The notes: generated from the sequence alone by a model not told the origin. Positions 34,134 to 46,291 are shown, counted from the stretch's first letter. The stretch: DNA of 64,000 nt from Vicugna pacos (GCF_048564905.1 NC_132994.1:10937652-11001651), one strand, 5' to 3'. A program made the numbers and translations.

Positions 34134-34817
34134 TTTTTTTTTTTTTTTTTTTTTAGAATAAACACCTTTAGTACATGGGCTAAGGTAGGAGGGAGGGTTT
34201 ATTGGCCTTTCAGGGCCTCGATCTTCCTCAGGGAGAACTCCAGCTGCTTGCCCTCTAGCACGTAAGCCACTTGCTCAGCCACACTGGCCTGGTCTTGGAG
34301 CGAAGCGTGCAAGAAACCCCCTTTGCTAGAACTGCTCCCCCAGGACTGATTTGGGCATTCTTTTTCCTTTCATCATATTTATCCTGAATTTCCTTTGGTC
34401 GTTTTTCGTTGAAAATCTCTCCCTCCTCGGGAGTCAGCTTGGCCCCGTTCCCGCGGCCCGGGGCTTGCTGCGCGGTGGGGCTCGGCCCATCCTCCGCGCG
34501 GTGTGCTGCCGGGGAGCGCCGTGCGGCCCTTCACCGGGGTCTCGATGCGGACCAGCCCGCCGTCGGCTGCGCTGCCGACAACATCTGTAACCCCTGTCTT
34601 GGGCGTACCACGCTCGGAGCCCCAGGAGAAGTTCCCCACGTCCAGCCTCGAGGCGCGGTGCTTCCCGTTGCCTCCCCGCACACGGACTGCATCTGCCGGC
34701 CGATCTCGGTGTCGGCCGCGGGGCATCCCAGCCCATACATTTCCGCTTCTTGGACAGGGCTTCCTCCTGCCCCCGGCCTGGCGGCGTTTGTGCCAGCTGT
34801 CCCGAGAGATGCCTACG
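34134..34817 (-). pseudogene. RPS8P: RPS8 processed pseudogene (40S ribosomal protein S8)
   Basis: On the minus strand an intronless RPS8 copy runs from residue 1 (GISRDSWHKRR, start codon lost to GTA) to a TAA at 34201-34199. A short RPS8 3' UTR (CCATGTACTAAAGGTGTTTATT) and an A-tail of about 20 follow (T-run 34134-34154), so it arose by L1-mediated retroposition. Intact landmarks include VRVRGGN, RLDVGNFSWGSE and, near the end, KYDERKK. RPS8 is a structural protein of the small ribosomal subunit. This copy has several frameshifts and in-frame stops, including a TAG after GEQF, so it is non-coding. The last third stays close to a normal RPS8 mRNA. The first two-thirds has changed almost only A/T to G/C (for example KKYRAL became GKHRAS). 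No target duplication is evident. The open frames of 135-239 codons on both strands here are shadows of high GC. Confidence 0.95.
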
Positions 34818-34910
34818 CGTGGGAGCAGGGGGCGCGAGCCCGAGCCGGGGCACCCGGGACCCCGGCCTCGCCAGCCCAGCGCCCGGCACCAGCGGCTGCA
34901 CACTCAGCTC
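34430..34910. promoter_or_regulatory. CpG island overlapping the RPS8 pseudogene 5' part
   Basis: I count about 55 CpG in 480 bases with GC near 70%, so observed/expected CpG is close to 1. This meets usual CpG-island criteria in a window otherwise poor in CpG. It starts abruptly inside the pseudogene and extends about 90 bp beyond its start into the flank. It could be an orphan CpG island or promoter, or the result of GC-biased gene conversion. No TATA box or clear initiator was identified. Confidence 0.75.
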
Positions 34911-34924
34911 TCCAAGGTTGTGTC

Positions 34925-35390
34925 TTCGATTCTTTGACATCTGGGCCTTACTGGTCCTGGAGAGACCAGCTCTCCCACGGCTGGCCAGTTCTAGAGGGAG
35001 GAAACGCTGGCCTGAGAGCACCGCTTTCCTGTGCAAAGCGACCAACCCAGAGCCCACATCCCAAACACCTCCTTCAGGGCACCATCCACCTGCCTTCATC
35101 ACACCAGACCAGGTGCCAGGAAACTTGAGACAGTCCCTAGACCCCAGCACTTGCTGAAGTTATTCAGACCAGCCAATCCTAAACATGCTTACTCTGCCTC
35201 CCCCGTTTTTTCCTATGGAAACCACAGTAAGGGCTATGGCCTGTGTTTTCCTGGTCCCTTCTGTCTCCTATCTAATCCCTCAGCTTCCCCACGTAGACCC
35301 CACAGGATGACCTGCCCCCTGTCCTCTGGGATCTATAAGTTTAACTATCTATCTTTTCAAGGACAGACATCCTCTAGTCAGTTGGCTTCC
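34925..35390 (+). mobile_element. Possible old LTR-like fossil
   Basis: Phrases such as 'cagaccagccaatcctaaacatgc' (CCAAT-like), 'ttttttcctatggaaaccacagtaagggct' and 'gggatctataagtttaactatctatcttttcaag' resemble promoter and polyadenylation regions of an ERV-type LTR. Name and limits are uncertain. It would be a solo copy without viral genes. Confidence 0.3.
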
Positions 35391-36199
35391 CCATGCCTGA
35401 ATAATAACACATCCTACATTTTAAAAATGATATTCCAGGTTGCACATATTCACAGGGACACTGATGGCCATTCATTTGGTCTGAGTAGATATCCCCATCC
35501 TAGGGGGTTTAAAGGAGTCAGCAAGCTCTCTAAACCAAAACGACCTGCACCCCACCTCCTCAGGTATAGACTGGTCATTTTAACTAGACTATGAGTGGCA
35601 TTATCTGAGAGTGGGTCACCGAGTCATTCTCCCTTATCCATGGCTCGTAAGAAAATCATCTTAACTTTTAGGGACCCTGCAGAGCACAGGATGTAAAGAA
35701 TGGGCTGTACTATGTGGATTTACGAAGGAGTGAGGAGCGGGGAGAGATCCTGGAGTGTGAACCCTGAGCAGCCGGGGGCTAAATGGGGGACGGGTGAGTA
35801 TAAAAAAGAGGGCACATGGGCACCAGGGGAACTTCTACGGTTTCACAGTTTTAAATAAGGCCCGACCTTGGCATTAGGTTATCTTCACACACTTCACTTG
35901 CAATTTGATATTTTTCTAAAACTTACTGTTTTCTGGTAGCACAGCGTCTGTTCTTGTTAGAAGAGATCATGCGCAGTTAGTACATTTTAATTTGCTAATC
36001 CAGGGTGCCCTGGCCCCACTCAAAGAAAAAACAGTAAAGTAAAAAATGTCTTCTACAGATGAGGGAAAACTTGCCAGAATTCAGCTCTCAGGAGAAAAAG
36101 CTTAGGGTAGGTTAAAGGCTCTGGTGATCTGAAAGGGCAAGGGATTCAGCACCCAGAAGACTAAAGTAAAGAAAGTTCTGGAACTCAGGAGCCACTAAC
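35391..36199. other. Unique DNA, no gene seen
   Basis: The tail of a 187-codon plus-strand frame (35031-35594) lies here. It has no recognisable domain and, in a 64-kb window with this base composition, one frame of that length is expected by chance. Confidence 0.45.
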
Positions 36200-36985
36200 A
36201 AAGCCTCCTTTCGTGTGCAGTCCTCTCCCTGATCTCTGGTGGAGATCTGGCTTGATCAGCATTCCACGGACACTTCATATTTTATGTCCTGCCTCATCAC
36301 CTACACGTTATTCTCTGCACAGGAGCCAGAGTAACTCCATAAGTCAGGTCATGTCACTCGTCTGCTCACAGTTTCCCGAAGACCCACATAGATTCTAATG
36401 AGAGTCAAAATCCTGGCATCGCCTACAAGATGCTCTATTTTTTAAAGAATAGGTCTGACCTATTTCTTCTCCTTCTCCTCTCACTTCCTTGGCTGTAGCC
36501 ACGCTGCCTTCCTTATCGTTCTAGAACGTTCCAGGCATAGCCTTGCTTCAGATCTTCTCTACTTGTTGCTTTCCATATCTGGAGAATTCTCTTCCTAAAT
36601 ATCCATCCGTACCCAGGCAACTGGAAATAGCTAGAAACAAACATGCAGCCTCACATTCTCGAGGTCTTTTCACAAATGTTGTCTTCTCCCTGAGGCCGTT
36701 CAGACCACCCTCCGTTAGTTAACTTGCAAGTTTCCTTCCCCTTAACAGACATCACCAGCTTTCTCCCCTTCTTTATGGTTCTCAACATTTACCAACTTCT
36801 CACACACCATATACACTGCTTATTTGTATCTATGCCCTGTCTACTCCCACTAGAATTTAAGACACCGGAGGTAAAGGATGCTGTCTTTGGGTTCACTATC
36901 TTATGCCCCATGTAAAGCACAGTCAGTGCCTAACTTATATAGGTCTCAGAAATATGTGTCAGTTGAATAAACAAAAGACATCTGT
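36200..36985 (+). mobile_element. LINE-2, 3' half
   Basis: 'cacaggagccagagtaactccataagtcaggtcatgtcactcgtctgctcacagtttcccgaag', 'ttccttggctgtagccacgctgccttcctt', 'ttctcacacaccatatacactg' and 'gtgcctaacttatataggtctcagaaatatgtgtcagttgaataaa' follow L2 order to its 3' end. Confidence 0.75.
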
Positions 36986-37399
36986 TAGATGCTTGAGATA
37001 CAGTTAAACATGAATAGCTATTCCCATTACTGAGAAACTCCAAATCCAGGTAGGTGGCAGAACGAGTATCTACTATACACTTTTGTAAATCTGAGTTGTT
37101 GGACAAAGGCAGGGTGACTTGTACCAGAGTGGTGGTGCTGAGGGCTCTTAGAGCTCCAAGAATTGAGAACAAAACGCCCTTCTCTTTCCGAGGAGGTAGC
37201 ACCTCTCCTGGTCACTGAAGGATGGCAGTGACATGAAGCCATTGCAAATATGATGAATGGGCATCTGACCAGCCAGAAACAGCCCTGTTTTAAATACTCA
37301 CAGCAACTGAAAATTCAGAATTCAGATGGGTAACTGAAGATGGTTACTCCTCTTATCAAAATGCTGTAGAGATACTCTAAATAGTGCTCCTGATTCATT
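36986..37399. other. Unique DNA, no gene seen
   Basis: Short minus-strand frames (71 and 90 codons) overlap each other in different frames and have no recognisable domain. Confidence 0.5.
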
Positions 37400-38098
37400 T
37401 ATTTAGATTTGAAATAAGACTAGGAATAGACTTACCATATGACCCAGGAATCCCACTCCTGGGCTTGTTCCCAGAAGGAAATCTACTTCAGGATGACACC
37501 TGCACCCCAATGTTCATAGCAGCACTATTTACAATAGCCAAAACATGGAAACAACCTAAATGTCCATCAACAGGTGACTGGATAAAGAAGATTTGGTATA
37601 TTTATACAATGGAATACTACTCAGCCATAAAAACTGACAACATAATGCCATTTGCAGCAACATGGATGCTCCTAGAGAATGTCATTCTAAGTGAAGTAAG
37701 CCAGAAAGAGAAAGAAAAATACCATATGAGATCGCTCATATGTGGAATCTAAAAAACAAAAACAAACAAACAAACAAAAACAAAGCATAAATACAGGACA
37801 GAAATAGACTCATGGACAGAGAATAGAGACTTATGGTTACAGGGTGGGTAGAGGGTGGGAAGGGATTGACTGGGCTTTCAAAATTGTAGAATAGATAAAC
37901 AAGATTACACTGTATAGCACAGGGAAATATACACAAAATGTTATGATAAATCACAGAGAAAAAAATGTGACAATGAGTGTGTACATGTCCATGAATGACT
38001 GAAAAATTGTGCTGAACACTGGAATTTGACACAACACTGTAAAATGATTATGAATCAATAAAAAATGTAAAAAAAATAAATTAAAAAATTTTAAAAAA
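37400..38098 (+). mobile_element. LINE-1 3' end, youngest in the window
   Basis: A 122-codon frame preserves the ORF2 C-terminus with little damage (DLPYDPGIPLLG, then AKTWKQPKCPSTGDWIKKIW, EYYSAIKTDN and ILSEVSQKEKEKYHMRS). The 3' UTR has an AAACAAAC stretch, a G-rich 'gggtgggtagagggtgggaaggg' segment and the end 'acaacactgtaaaatgattatgaatcaataaaaaatg' plus an A-rich tail. It is 5'-truncated to about 700 bp. The good frame suggests a comparatively recent, probably camelid-lineage insertion. A clear target duplication was not found. Confidence 0.93.
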
Positions 38099-38689
38099 AA
38101 AGTATTATTTACTGAATTCCCAACAATGTGTCAGGCACTGTGCTTGGAGCTGGGAGGAAAGAAGAGATAAAGGGGATGTAATTTCAAGCCGGCAGGAGCA
38201 GAGAATACACTTATCTGCTCCTAAGTAATTTTAATAATGGAATGGCAAAAGGCTCATTCCTTAAAACCTCTAATTAACATAAACTTATTAAAGTTGAATA
38301 CAAATTCTTCATGGAAACACTTGTCACCAATGAGAAGTTTAGGAGCAAGCACCGATCGTGTTAAAGCAAGGCATTATCCAGAGGTGAATTTCTCTTGGTT
38401 TTCCCCAGTGCTTAACCTCAAAGACACTCCACTGTTAGAACTCACTTCTCTAACAGTATGGCTGCCATATCTGTATCATCTAGGTACACAATGTAATTTC
38501 CCCCAAGCACACCACACCCTGGGCTAATTTAATTCATCACATTATTGCGTACCTGCTTTGTACACATGTATCTTTCATTAAATTCCCTATTCACCTGTTA
38601 CTTCTCTGAGATATCCCCTGAATTCCCCAGCCTGTCACTCACTCTACTTGCCCACCTGTGCTTCCATGTTTTGTGAAATCATTTAACTA
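38099..38689. other. Unique DNA, possible repeat remnant at left
   Basis: The first 60 bases ('tttactgaattcccaacaatgtgtcaggcactgtgcttggagctggg') resemble a MIR or the unnamed family at 38690. The rest is unique. Confidence 0.4.
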
Positions 38690-39230
38690 ATGTTAGTTGA
38701 GTGCTTCCTCTGCGCCAAACCCATCCTCACGGCTGGGAATGCAGCTATAAACAAAACAGGAAGAAAAATTCATTCCTGCAGGACCTGGAATGTGGATTAT
38801 GCCAGAAAGAAAGAAATATGCTGTCAACTGGTGATAAGTGCTTTTTAAAACAAAGTGGTGCAACATAATTGGAGCCCTTCCCTGATTTCCTCATTATCTA
38901 GAAAGGAATGGGGTAATCACGGAAGGAAGCTGAGGAGAGGGCATTTGAGCAGATCTTTGAAAGGAGTGGGTCATAAAAAGAAGTAGTGGTAAATCATTTC
39001 AGGCAGAAACACAGGTAAAGGCCCTGAGGCAGGGCCATATTTGGGAGATCTAAGAACAGCAAGTAGGTCAATGTGTCCTGAGCACCATGATGGTGGGGAG
39101 GAGGCGGTCAGAGGGAGAATGCAGGCTGATCATCGTGTGTTTTTGCCATAATAAGGACTTCAGAATGTATTTGAAGTGTGATGAGAAGCCACAGAAAGTT
39201 TTGGGACATGAGAATTATATGAGCTAATTT
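38690..39230 (+). repeat. Ancient interspersed repeat, unnamed family B
   Basis: Starts 'gttgagtgcttcctctgcgccaaacccatcctcacggctgggaatgcagc', continues 'ctggtgataagtgctttttaaaacaaag', 'gcagatctttgaaaggagt', 'ggcagaaacacaggtaaaggccctgaggcaggg' and 'gaagccacagaaagttttgggacatgag'. This order matches a mammalian repeat consensus I remember but cannot name. A fragment of the same type lies at 55100-55260. Confidence 0.6.
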
Positions 39231-40594
39231 TTGTTTGCAGGATTCAGGATTCATCTGGACATTATGCAGAGAGGAGACTGTGTGCACAGAAGTAGAAACA
39301 GCGAGTTCAGAGGGAGATTTAGCCCTGCTGAGAAATCATAGTGGCAATAATTTTATATTTAGTTGTTTATGGCTTTTGACTGTAAATTATTTAAAGGAGG
39401 ACCTTAATTTATTTATTTTTTAATTGTCAGTATCCAGCAAGTGCCTGGCACTTACTAGATGTTTAATAAGTGCTTATAGAAGGAAGGAAGGAAGGAACAA
39501 TTGACTAAATAAATAATGAATACAATGATTTTAGAATATATTCAAAGCAACTCAGATGGGAAAGTGTTCCTCTTGCTAAACAACAATACAAAAAGAAAAG
39601 GCTTCATTATTTTTTCAGTAAAAGGCACAAATTTGTTTTTTTTTAAATTTTAAAATGGAAAATGTTGGATGCTATGTATGTTCCAACACCCAAAATGAAT
39701 GTGCAGTCATGAAGAAGGCTTCATTCTGCAAAAACTGACCAATTGGTTTTAAGGGTTCGAAGAAACAGGAAGAAAGAATGAACCACATTTATTGGAAGTG
39801 GGAAGTGTTTCTAAATGAGAGAGAAATGAACCTTCCGTCTCTCTTAGTGGGTGGCACTGTGCTCTTTCCGGCTTTCAGAAAGTCAAGGTCATTGAGCAGA
39901 TGGTCCATTCTTGGGGTGGAGGAAAACGAGATAAATCTCTCATCTGAAATTTGTTTCATTTGGGAAGAAAATCTTCAGTTTCACAGATGTACTCAAGGTT
40001 GGCACAAAAATAAGAACATGTTGAATTTAAATCAATTGCTCTGATTCCTTATGTTTTCTGTTAACTGTTAGTCAAATGCTTTTCTGCTATATTTGGCAAA
40101 GTCATAATAAAGCATAAACTTTAGTCCTAAGTACAATGATTAATCAGCCCAGAAGCATATAACAAGATTGTGCTTGGGAATTCAATTAACAACACCAGTT
40201 CAGGCCCCGCTGCAAGAAACTAAATATCAGGATGATTGATTTCACTCATAAACCAATCCTTTGGACAAGAATTTCAGGAAAAATGAGCAGTGTCACTGTG
40301 TCTGAGTCACTTGACTATACTGTAAAATTCAAAAACAATTAAACCATGTAATTCACGCTGTCTGGAAAGATGTTAAGGGTGTCTTGATTGGTATCCACAT
40401 TCAGAAAGTGCACATTCAGTGCTGTCCGAGCACATGGCAGACATTGAAGAAACTTCTGCTTGCAATGTCCTTAATCCCTGGCATCCTGCATTACAGTCTT
40501 ATTTTTATGTTGCCTATCGGATCTGTTTTAATCTTAAGGTATTTGTTGGCAAATGAAAATTCTATTTTTGAGTTGTTCAGGTGGAAATATTGGC
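39231..40594. other. Unique DNA with an L2/MIR tail scrap and short GGAA run
   Basis: At 39425-39480 'tatccagcaagtgcctggcacttactagatgtttaataagtgctt' is a terminal L2 or MIR fragment, followed by a GGAA repeat (39481-39497). The rest is unique without a gene. Confidence 0.5.
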
Positions 40595-41345
40595 AGTCTC
40601 CTTAATTCCCCTTTATCTCACATACTCTGCCTCTAATTCATCAATAAATCCTGTCAGCTCATCTTTAAAATAGATCTAGAATCTTCCTGCTTCTCACCCC
40701 TCTGTTGCCATCATTCTCTCCCTTCTGGAGACACCCTGCCTCTAACTTCAGCAGCCACAGGGATGCAATTAAAAACTATATCTCTCCTCTCCTCAAATTC
40801 CCCAATGGTTTTGCATCACAGTAAAAGACAAAGTCAGTAGATTATAAGGCCCTATGTGATCAATGTCCCCTAGTCTCCTTTACCATTCTAACCTTATCTC
40901 CTATGACTTTCCCCTTTCTTCACTCTACATGAGCCATATTGGCCTCTTCAGTGTCTCTGGCACAAACCAGATATACTCACCTCAGGGCCTTTGCATGTGC
41001 TGGTCTCTCTGAAGTGCTTGTCTCCAGGTATTTGCACAGCCCACTACTTTACTGCTCTCAGGATTTATGGAAATGTCACCCTCTAAGTGAGGTTACCCTC
41101 TCTAAAATTACAATCCCACACACATGTCTGTCTCCCTTTCCTGCTGTAGTTTACTTCCTGGTATTCATTCCAACATAATATTCTGTGTATTTTATATACA
41201 TATGGCAATTGTCTTTTCCCCAACTAGGACAAAAGCTCCAAGAGGGCAGAGATTTATGTATGCTTACTCCTCCATCCCCCAGAAACTAGAATAGTGCCCA
41301 GCATACAGTACAGATGTAATAATATTCATTGAATTAATTGATTAA
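40595..41345 (+). mobile_element. LINE-2, 3' half
   Basis: A well-preserved L2 3' end: 'acctcagggcctttgcatgtgctggtctctctg', 'gaggttaccctctctaaaattac', 'acaaaagctccaagagggcagagatttatg' and 'agaatagtgcccagcatacagtacagatgtaataatattcattgaatta'. Confidence 0.85.
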
Positions 41346-41957
41346 TTTATTATTTTGAATTCTCCTTGTCCAAATACATTTTGTCTACAAATAATAGTCT
41401 GTGAGACTTAATTTTGGGTTTTGCCTAGATAGAGCATTTGTGAAACTCCTTGGTCCTTTTGCTTCAGTCAGAAAGTGGAAGTAAGAAAAAAACATAAATA
41501 TTAAAAGTGAGAAATTTAGCCTGAGGAGAAGGAAACACAGTATGTGGTAAAGCGAGTAAACCAAGAGGCTTGTGTTCCATAAGCCTTTATTGTAACTTAG
41601 GTAAACCGCAGGGACTAGAATGGACCACTCAGCAAAGGTAAGAACTGAGTCCTCTTCCCACATCTCTATCCCATGTGTACATCAGATCATTGACTCAGAT
41701 GCCTAAGAGAGTCAGTTAATCCACATGCAATGAAGGTGCTGAACTAGCTGACTCCTCGAAGCCTTTCTTAAGCTCTACTGTCATGAGTGTTATTTAGGAA
41801 AGACTTTTTTTTTTTAATAAAATAGATACAGCATGACAAATCTTCACCATCAAAAGGAAGTTTACTGTAAGAATACTGAGTATTTTAGAAAAAAATTTAA
41901 AATATTGAAGAAACAACTCTTAAGAAAGGATGACATTGGATTTTGTAGCATCATGAG
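41346..41957. other. Unique DNA, no gene seen
   Basis: AT-rich. The 92 aa minus frame at 41385-41663 has no recognisable family. Confidence 0.5.
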
Positions 41958-42880
41958 TTTGTGGGTCTTTTTTTAAATTCATTTTTATATTCTTTTTCAC
42001 CATAAGTTACTACAAGATATTGAATACAGTTCCCTGTGCTATACAGTATAAACTTGGTGTTTATGTATTCTACATATGTTAGCCAGTATCTGCAAATGTT
42101 GAACTCCCACTGGTAACCACAAGTCTGTTTTCAACATCTGTGAGCCTGTTTCTGTTTTGTAAATAAGTTCCTTTGATTTTTCTTTTTTTCTTTTGATTCT
42201 GCATATGAGTGATATCATATAGCATTTTTCTTTCTCTTTCTGGCTTACTTCACTTAGAATGACAATCTCCAGGTCCATCCATGTTGCTTCAACAGCATTA
42301 TTTTATTTTTATGGCTGAGTAGTATTCCATTATATAAACATACCACATCTTCTTTATCCAATCATCTGCTGATAGACATTTAGGATGTTTTCATGTCTTG
42401 GCTATTGTATATAGTGCTGCTATGCACACTGGGGTGCATGTGTCTTTTCAAACTTGAGTTCTCTCCAGATACATGCCCAGAAGTGGGATTGCTGGATCAT
42501 AGGGTAAGTCTATTTTTAGTTTTTTGAGGAATCTCTATACTGTTTTCCATACAGCTGCACCAAACTACATTCCCACCAACAGTGTAGGAGGGTCCCTTTT
42601 CTTTACACCCTCTCCAGCATTTACCGTTTGTGGATTTTGAATGATGGCCATTCTGACTGGTGTGAGGTGATACCTCATTGTAATTTTGATTTGCATTTCT
42701 CTGATAATTAGTGATATTGAGCATTTTTTCATGTGCCTATTGGCCATTTGCATGTCTTCATTAGAGAATTGCTTGTTTAGGTCTTCTGCCCATTTTTGGA
42801 TTGGGTTGTTTTGTTGTTGTTGTTATTGAGCTGTATGAACTGTTTATATATTCTGGAAATTAAAGCTTTGTCAGTCCCAC
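41958..42880 (-). mobile_element. LINE-1 3' end, reverse orientation
   Basis: On the minus strand it covers ORF2's C-terminal region (frames with [16 protein letters not shown] and [12 protein letters not shown]-like peptides) through the 3' UTR to 'tatacagtataaacttggtg' antisense words near 42000-42060. 5'-truncated at about 42880. Frames are broken but readable, so it is of middle age. Confidence 0.9.
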
Positions 42881-43965
42881 TCTATTTTAGGATAAGTTGC
42901 TTTACCGTACCCTTCTCAGTACAGAGCATTTCTAGTTTACATAGTGTTAAGCTGATTTTAGAGCAGATTTGGGATACCCAAAGAGCAATGTGTCCTCACC
43001 AATCTTATGCCAAATTAAGTTTAATTTGTAAATAAAAGCCATAAATTCAATCAAGGCTATATTGCGAAGATTTCTATTCTAATTACCCTGAAGCAGAATT
43101 TTTGTAGTCTCTGAAGACTGAGTGCTTATTCTGGTTTCTTAGTTTCTTCTATTGATATATTTCTTCCCTCAGATAACATTGGTTAAAATTAAATGGTTTA
43201 TTGCTTAGGGGGAAATTTTACTCTTTGCTCAATAGTTGAAATTTAAGGTATTTCTTCCCCTTGCTTTTACTTCTATTTGACAAGCTCCAGGCAGAATTAT
43301 AAGCAGGAATCCAATATAGCTAAACACTGCTGTAATAAGATAGAAATGGGTTTTCCACAGAATTTTTCCTTGAGACTTATTGCTCAACAGTGCCTTCTCT
43401 TATCCACCTCCAAATTTAATGAAATGCGTAAGTAGTCTCTTCTCAACAGCAGACTTCAGAAAGCTAGGAAAATCTCTAACATAAGTTTTGAGAAAAATTG
43501 AATTTATATCAGAATATAAGCTGGACACCAATAATAGGTGTTCAATAGGCAGTAACTGCTTCAAAATATAGGAAATGCTAATACACTCTAGGAATGTTTT
43601 GACAAGGGTATAATGGGTAAGAATTAGTAATAAACTTTACCACTATAATTAAAGTAAGTCCTATTTTTCCCCTAAATTTTGGTCTTTTGCCTTCCAAGAG
43701 ATTTAAAGCTGCAAGAAGTCTTCATGAGAATTACAAAAATAATGAAAAGGATAGAAAGGCTTCTAAGAGGTGAGGTGAAGGCACTAGGTTGATTTAGCTC
43801 AGAGAAGTGCCTGAGGGGTGGATTTAATTTCAAAAATTTGGAGAACTGTTCTGGGATGACACCAACCAGTTGTCCTTCTTTGCCACAAGGGACAAAGCAA
43901 GAGACAATTGGGCTAAAATTCCAGCTGAAGCCTGGAAATACATGGCGAAGTGTATCAGGCAGTGG
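42881..43965. other. Unique DNA, no gene seen
   Basis: AT-rich single-copy sequence. Confidence 0.5.
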
Positions 43966-44108
43966 TTTACAACCCTAGGTGTAACCTGGTTCATCTGGGA
44001 ACTTTAAAAAAAAATACTAGTGTCTCATAAAAAGTAAATCAGCTTGAGCATTGGTATTTTTAAACAGTTTCTCAGGATTTACTAATAGAGAGCTAAGACT
44101 GAGAGCAT
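43966..44108 (+). mobile_element. hAT-Charlie-type nonautonomous DNA transposon remnant
   Basis: Starts GCAGTGGTTTACAACCCTAGG and contains 'tggttcatctgggaactttaaaaaaaaatactagtg' and 'gcattggtatttttaaacagtttctcagg', the order of MER5/MER20-like elements. The right terminal inverted repeat is not clear. Confidence 0.6.
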
Positions 44109-44487
44109 CAGTGTGAGGCAAGAGGATTCTATGAAATGACGTCATTGGAGCATGTTAATAATTGAGCAAATACATTACAGACAAAGAAAAGATGCCCGTC
44201 ATTCTCTAAACATGGTTGTTTTCAAGTCCCATCCCAATAGGAAGCTCACATTTTTTTTTACATATCTGTGATTTCAGAAGGATCAAACTGCTATGTGGGG
44301 TCCAGAATTTAGACATGGAGTTGAGATAGTGTTCCTTGCTTCCCATAAGGGGTTGCTCATTATAAAGCCCAACACAGCCTCCCCAGACGACCAGAAACAG
44401 AATGATCTTGAGGTTAATAAATAACTGACTCTGCCGCCCTGAGGTTCATCTGCTCCTTAGCCTTGTTTCATTTTTGTCAAGCTAGTT
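44109..44487. other. Unique DNA, no gene seen
   Basis: No recognisable content. Confidence 0.45.
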
Positions 44488-44872
44488 TTTTTTAAGTAGA
44501 GTTATGTACAATATTATATAAGTTACAGGCATACAATATAGTGAATAACAATTGTTTAAAGTTATACTCCATTTATAGTTACTATAAAATATTGTCTGTA
44601 TTCCCTGTATTGCACAGTATATCCTTGTAGTTTATTTTATACCTAATAGTTTGAACTCTCAATCCCCTACCCCTATGTTGCCCTTCCCCCCTTCCCTCTC
44701 CCTACCGGTAGCCACTAGTTTGTTCTCTAGATCTGTGGGTCTACTTCTCTTTTGCTATATCCACTAGTTTGCTGTATTTTTTAGATTCCACATATAAGTG
44801 ATATCAAACAGTATTTATCTTTCTCCATCTGACTTATTTCATTTAGTGCAATACCTTCCATTTTTTACTATA
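44488..44872 (-). mobile_element. LINE-1 3' end, reverse orientation, old
   Basis: Plus-strand words 'agttacaggcatacaatatagtgaataacaa', 'ccattatagttactataaaatattg'-like sequence, 'cctacccctatgttgcccttccc', 'ggtagccactagtttgttctctag' and 'cacatataagtgatatcaaacagt' are the antisense L1 3' UTR. Same subfamily style as 54385-54720. Confidence 0.85.
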
Positions 44873-45301
44873 ATGCTAACTCTGCCAGGCTGGGCCCTAG
44901 AAGACACTGCCCTGATCCCATCTCCAGCACTTTGGCTCAGATAGATGTTTTTTCTCTTTGGAAGGAAGCTGGGACTCTCACACAGAATAACAATAAGTCA
45001 GTAAGAGATGATTTAAAGAGTGTAATCCTAGACATGCTGACAAAATTCCAAATTCCGTTTATGACGCAGTCAGCTTATTTGCCGAGCCTGTTCCAATCCA
45101 CCTGCTGCCTTGAGACAACTCAGTCCAGCCCTCCAGTACAGGTACCAGTTGCAAACATCTAGCTGATTTCTTTCGTTCAGTTTTACTCTACCTACCCCTC
45201 TGGTAACTGCATAGTCTTGCCACAGAGGTATCTCTTTCTATCCTACTTGATCTTTCTCTAGTTGAATCCCAGATAAGAAGAGTCAGTGCTTTCATTTACA
45301 G
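44873..45301. other. Unique DNA, no gene seen
   Basis: A 76-codon frame at 44932-45162 (ends PVANI) is unrecognised and has no supporting context. Confidence 0.45.
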
Positions 45302-45420
45302 CAGAGGAAGAAAGCACAGGAGGATAAGGGAAAGAAGGATAAGGGAAAGAAGGCAGGAAGAGAAGGAAGAAGAGGAGGAGGAAGACTAGAGTGAGGAGGG
45401 AGGGAGGGAGAGGGGAGACC
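45302..45420 (+). repeat. Polypurine tract
   Basis: About 110 bases rich in GGAAGAAG/GGGAGG on the plus strand with few pyrimidines. Confidence 0.85.
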
Positions 45421-45904
45421 TACATTCTTTCATCAATGCTATGTGGCTGCTTTATTTCCCCTGTGTCTACATATTATTATGATCTTCCACACAGCCATGA
45501 ATATTGAGTACTATCTTCCAGGCAATGAGAGCACAGCTTGGGGGAGTGAAATAACTCTCCCGAGAATATAGTTCAAGAACTCAGCTGAGACTGAATGTGA
45601 GCCCATCCCACTCTACAGCTCATAATTTTTCCACTTTATTTGCTTCTCTTCCTAAGTCCTATTTCTAGGAAAAATGAGTCATATCTCCCCAAAGTCCCCA
45701 CAAGTCCAGGACATGGCCATCCCAGAGAAATCTCATGTGAGTGACACCTGTAAGAACTGTACTATGTAGTTTCCATAAGCCCAGCTCTCATCAAGTGTTT
45801 TTTTTTCCCCTATCAATTACCTACTCTTTAAGCAAGAGACTCAATATTCCTTCCGACTCAGCTGTAGTAATTATATGTAAGTATGTCAAATTCAAGCCAC
45901 AGGA

Positions 45905-46253
45905 CACTTAAAAAAAAAAAAAGAAGAAATCTTAAAACGAGAGAGGGGAAAAAAACCCTTACTTAAGAGAAACAAGGATAAGAATTATAGTGAACTTCTC
46001 ACCAGAGAACAGGAAAGCAAGAAGAGAGTGAGTTAGTGTTGAAAATTAAAAAAAAAAAAAGACAAAAACCAAAAGCTAAAATTCTGTATCTATCAAAATT
46101 ATTCTTTGAAAGTGAAGGAGAAATTAAAAAAAAAACCAAAGCTAGAATTTGTCACCAGCCAACCTACTCTGCAGAAATTATTAAAAATTCTTCAGAAAGA
46201 AGGAAAATGATAAAGTCAGAAACTACATTAGGGAAGGAAAGAGTTAAAAAAAA

Positions 46254-46291
<38 letters not shown>

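Noticed and set aside
34409-35157. Open frames of 135-239 codons on both strands (for example 34409-35128 plus and 34434-35150 minus)
   Set aside because: They lie in the GC-rich island where stop codons are scarce. The sense strand is an RPS8 retropseudogene, and no frame shows a domain.
35031-35594. 187-codon plus-strand frame
   Set aside because: No recognisable domain or promoter context. Roughly one frame this long is expected by chance in a 64-kb window, and it starts in an LTR-like relic.
37384-37752. 122-codon plus-strand frame that looks truly coding
   Set aside because: It is coding in origin, but it is the C-terminus of L1 ORF2 in a 5'-truncated copy, not a host gene.
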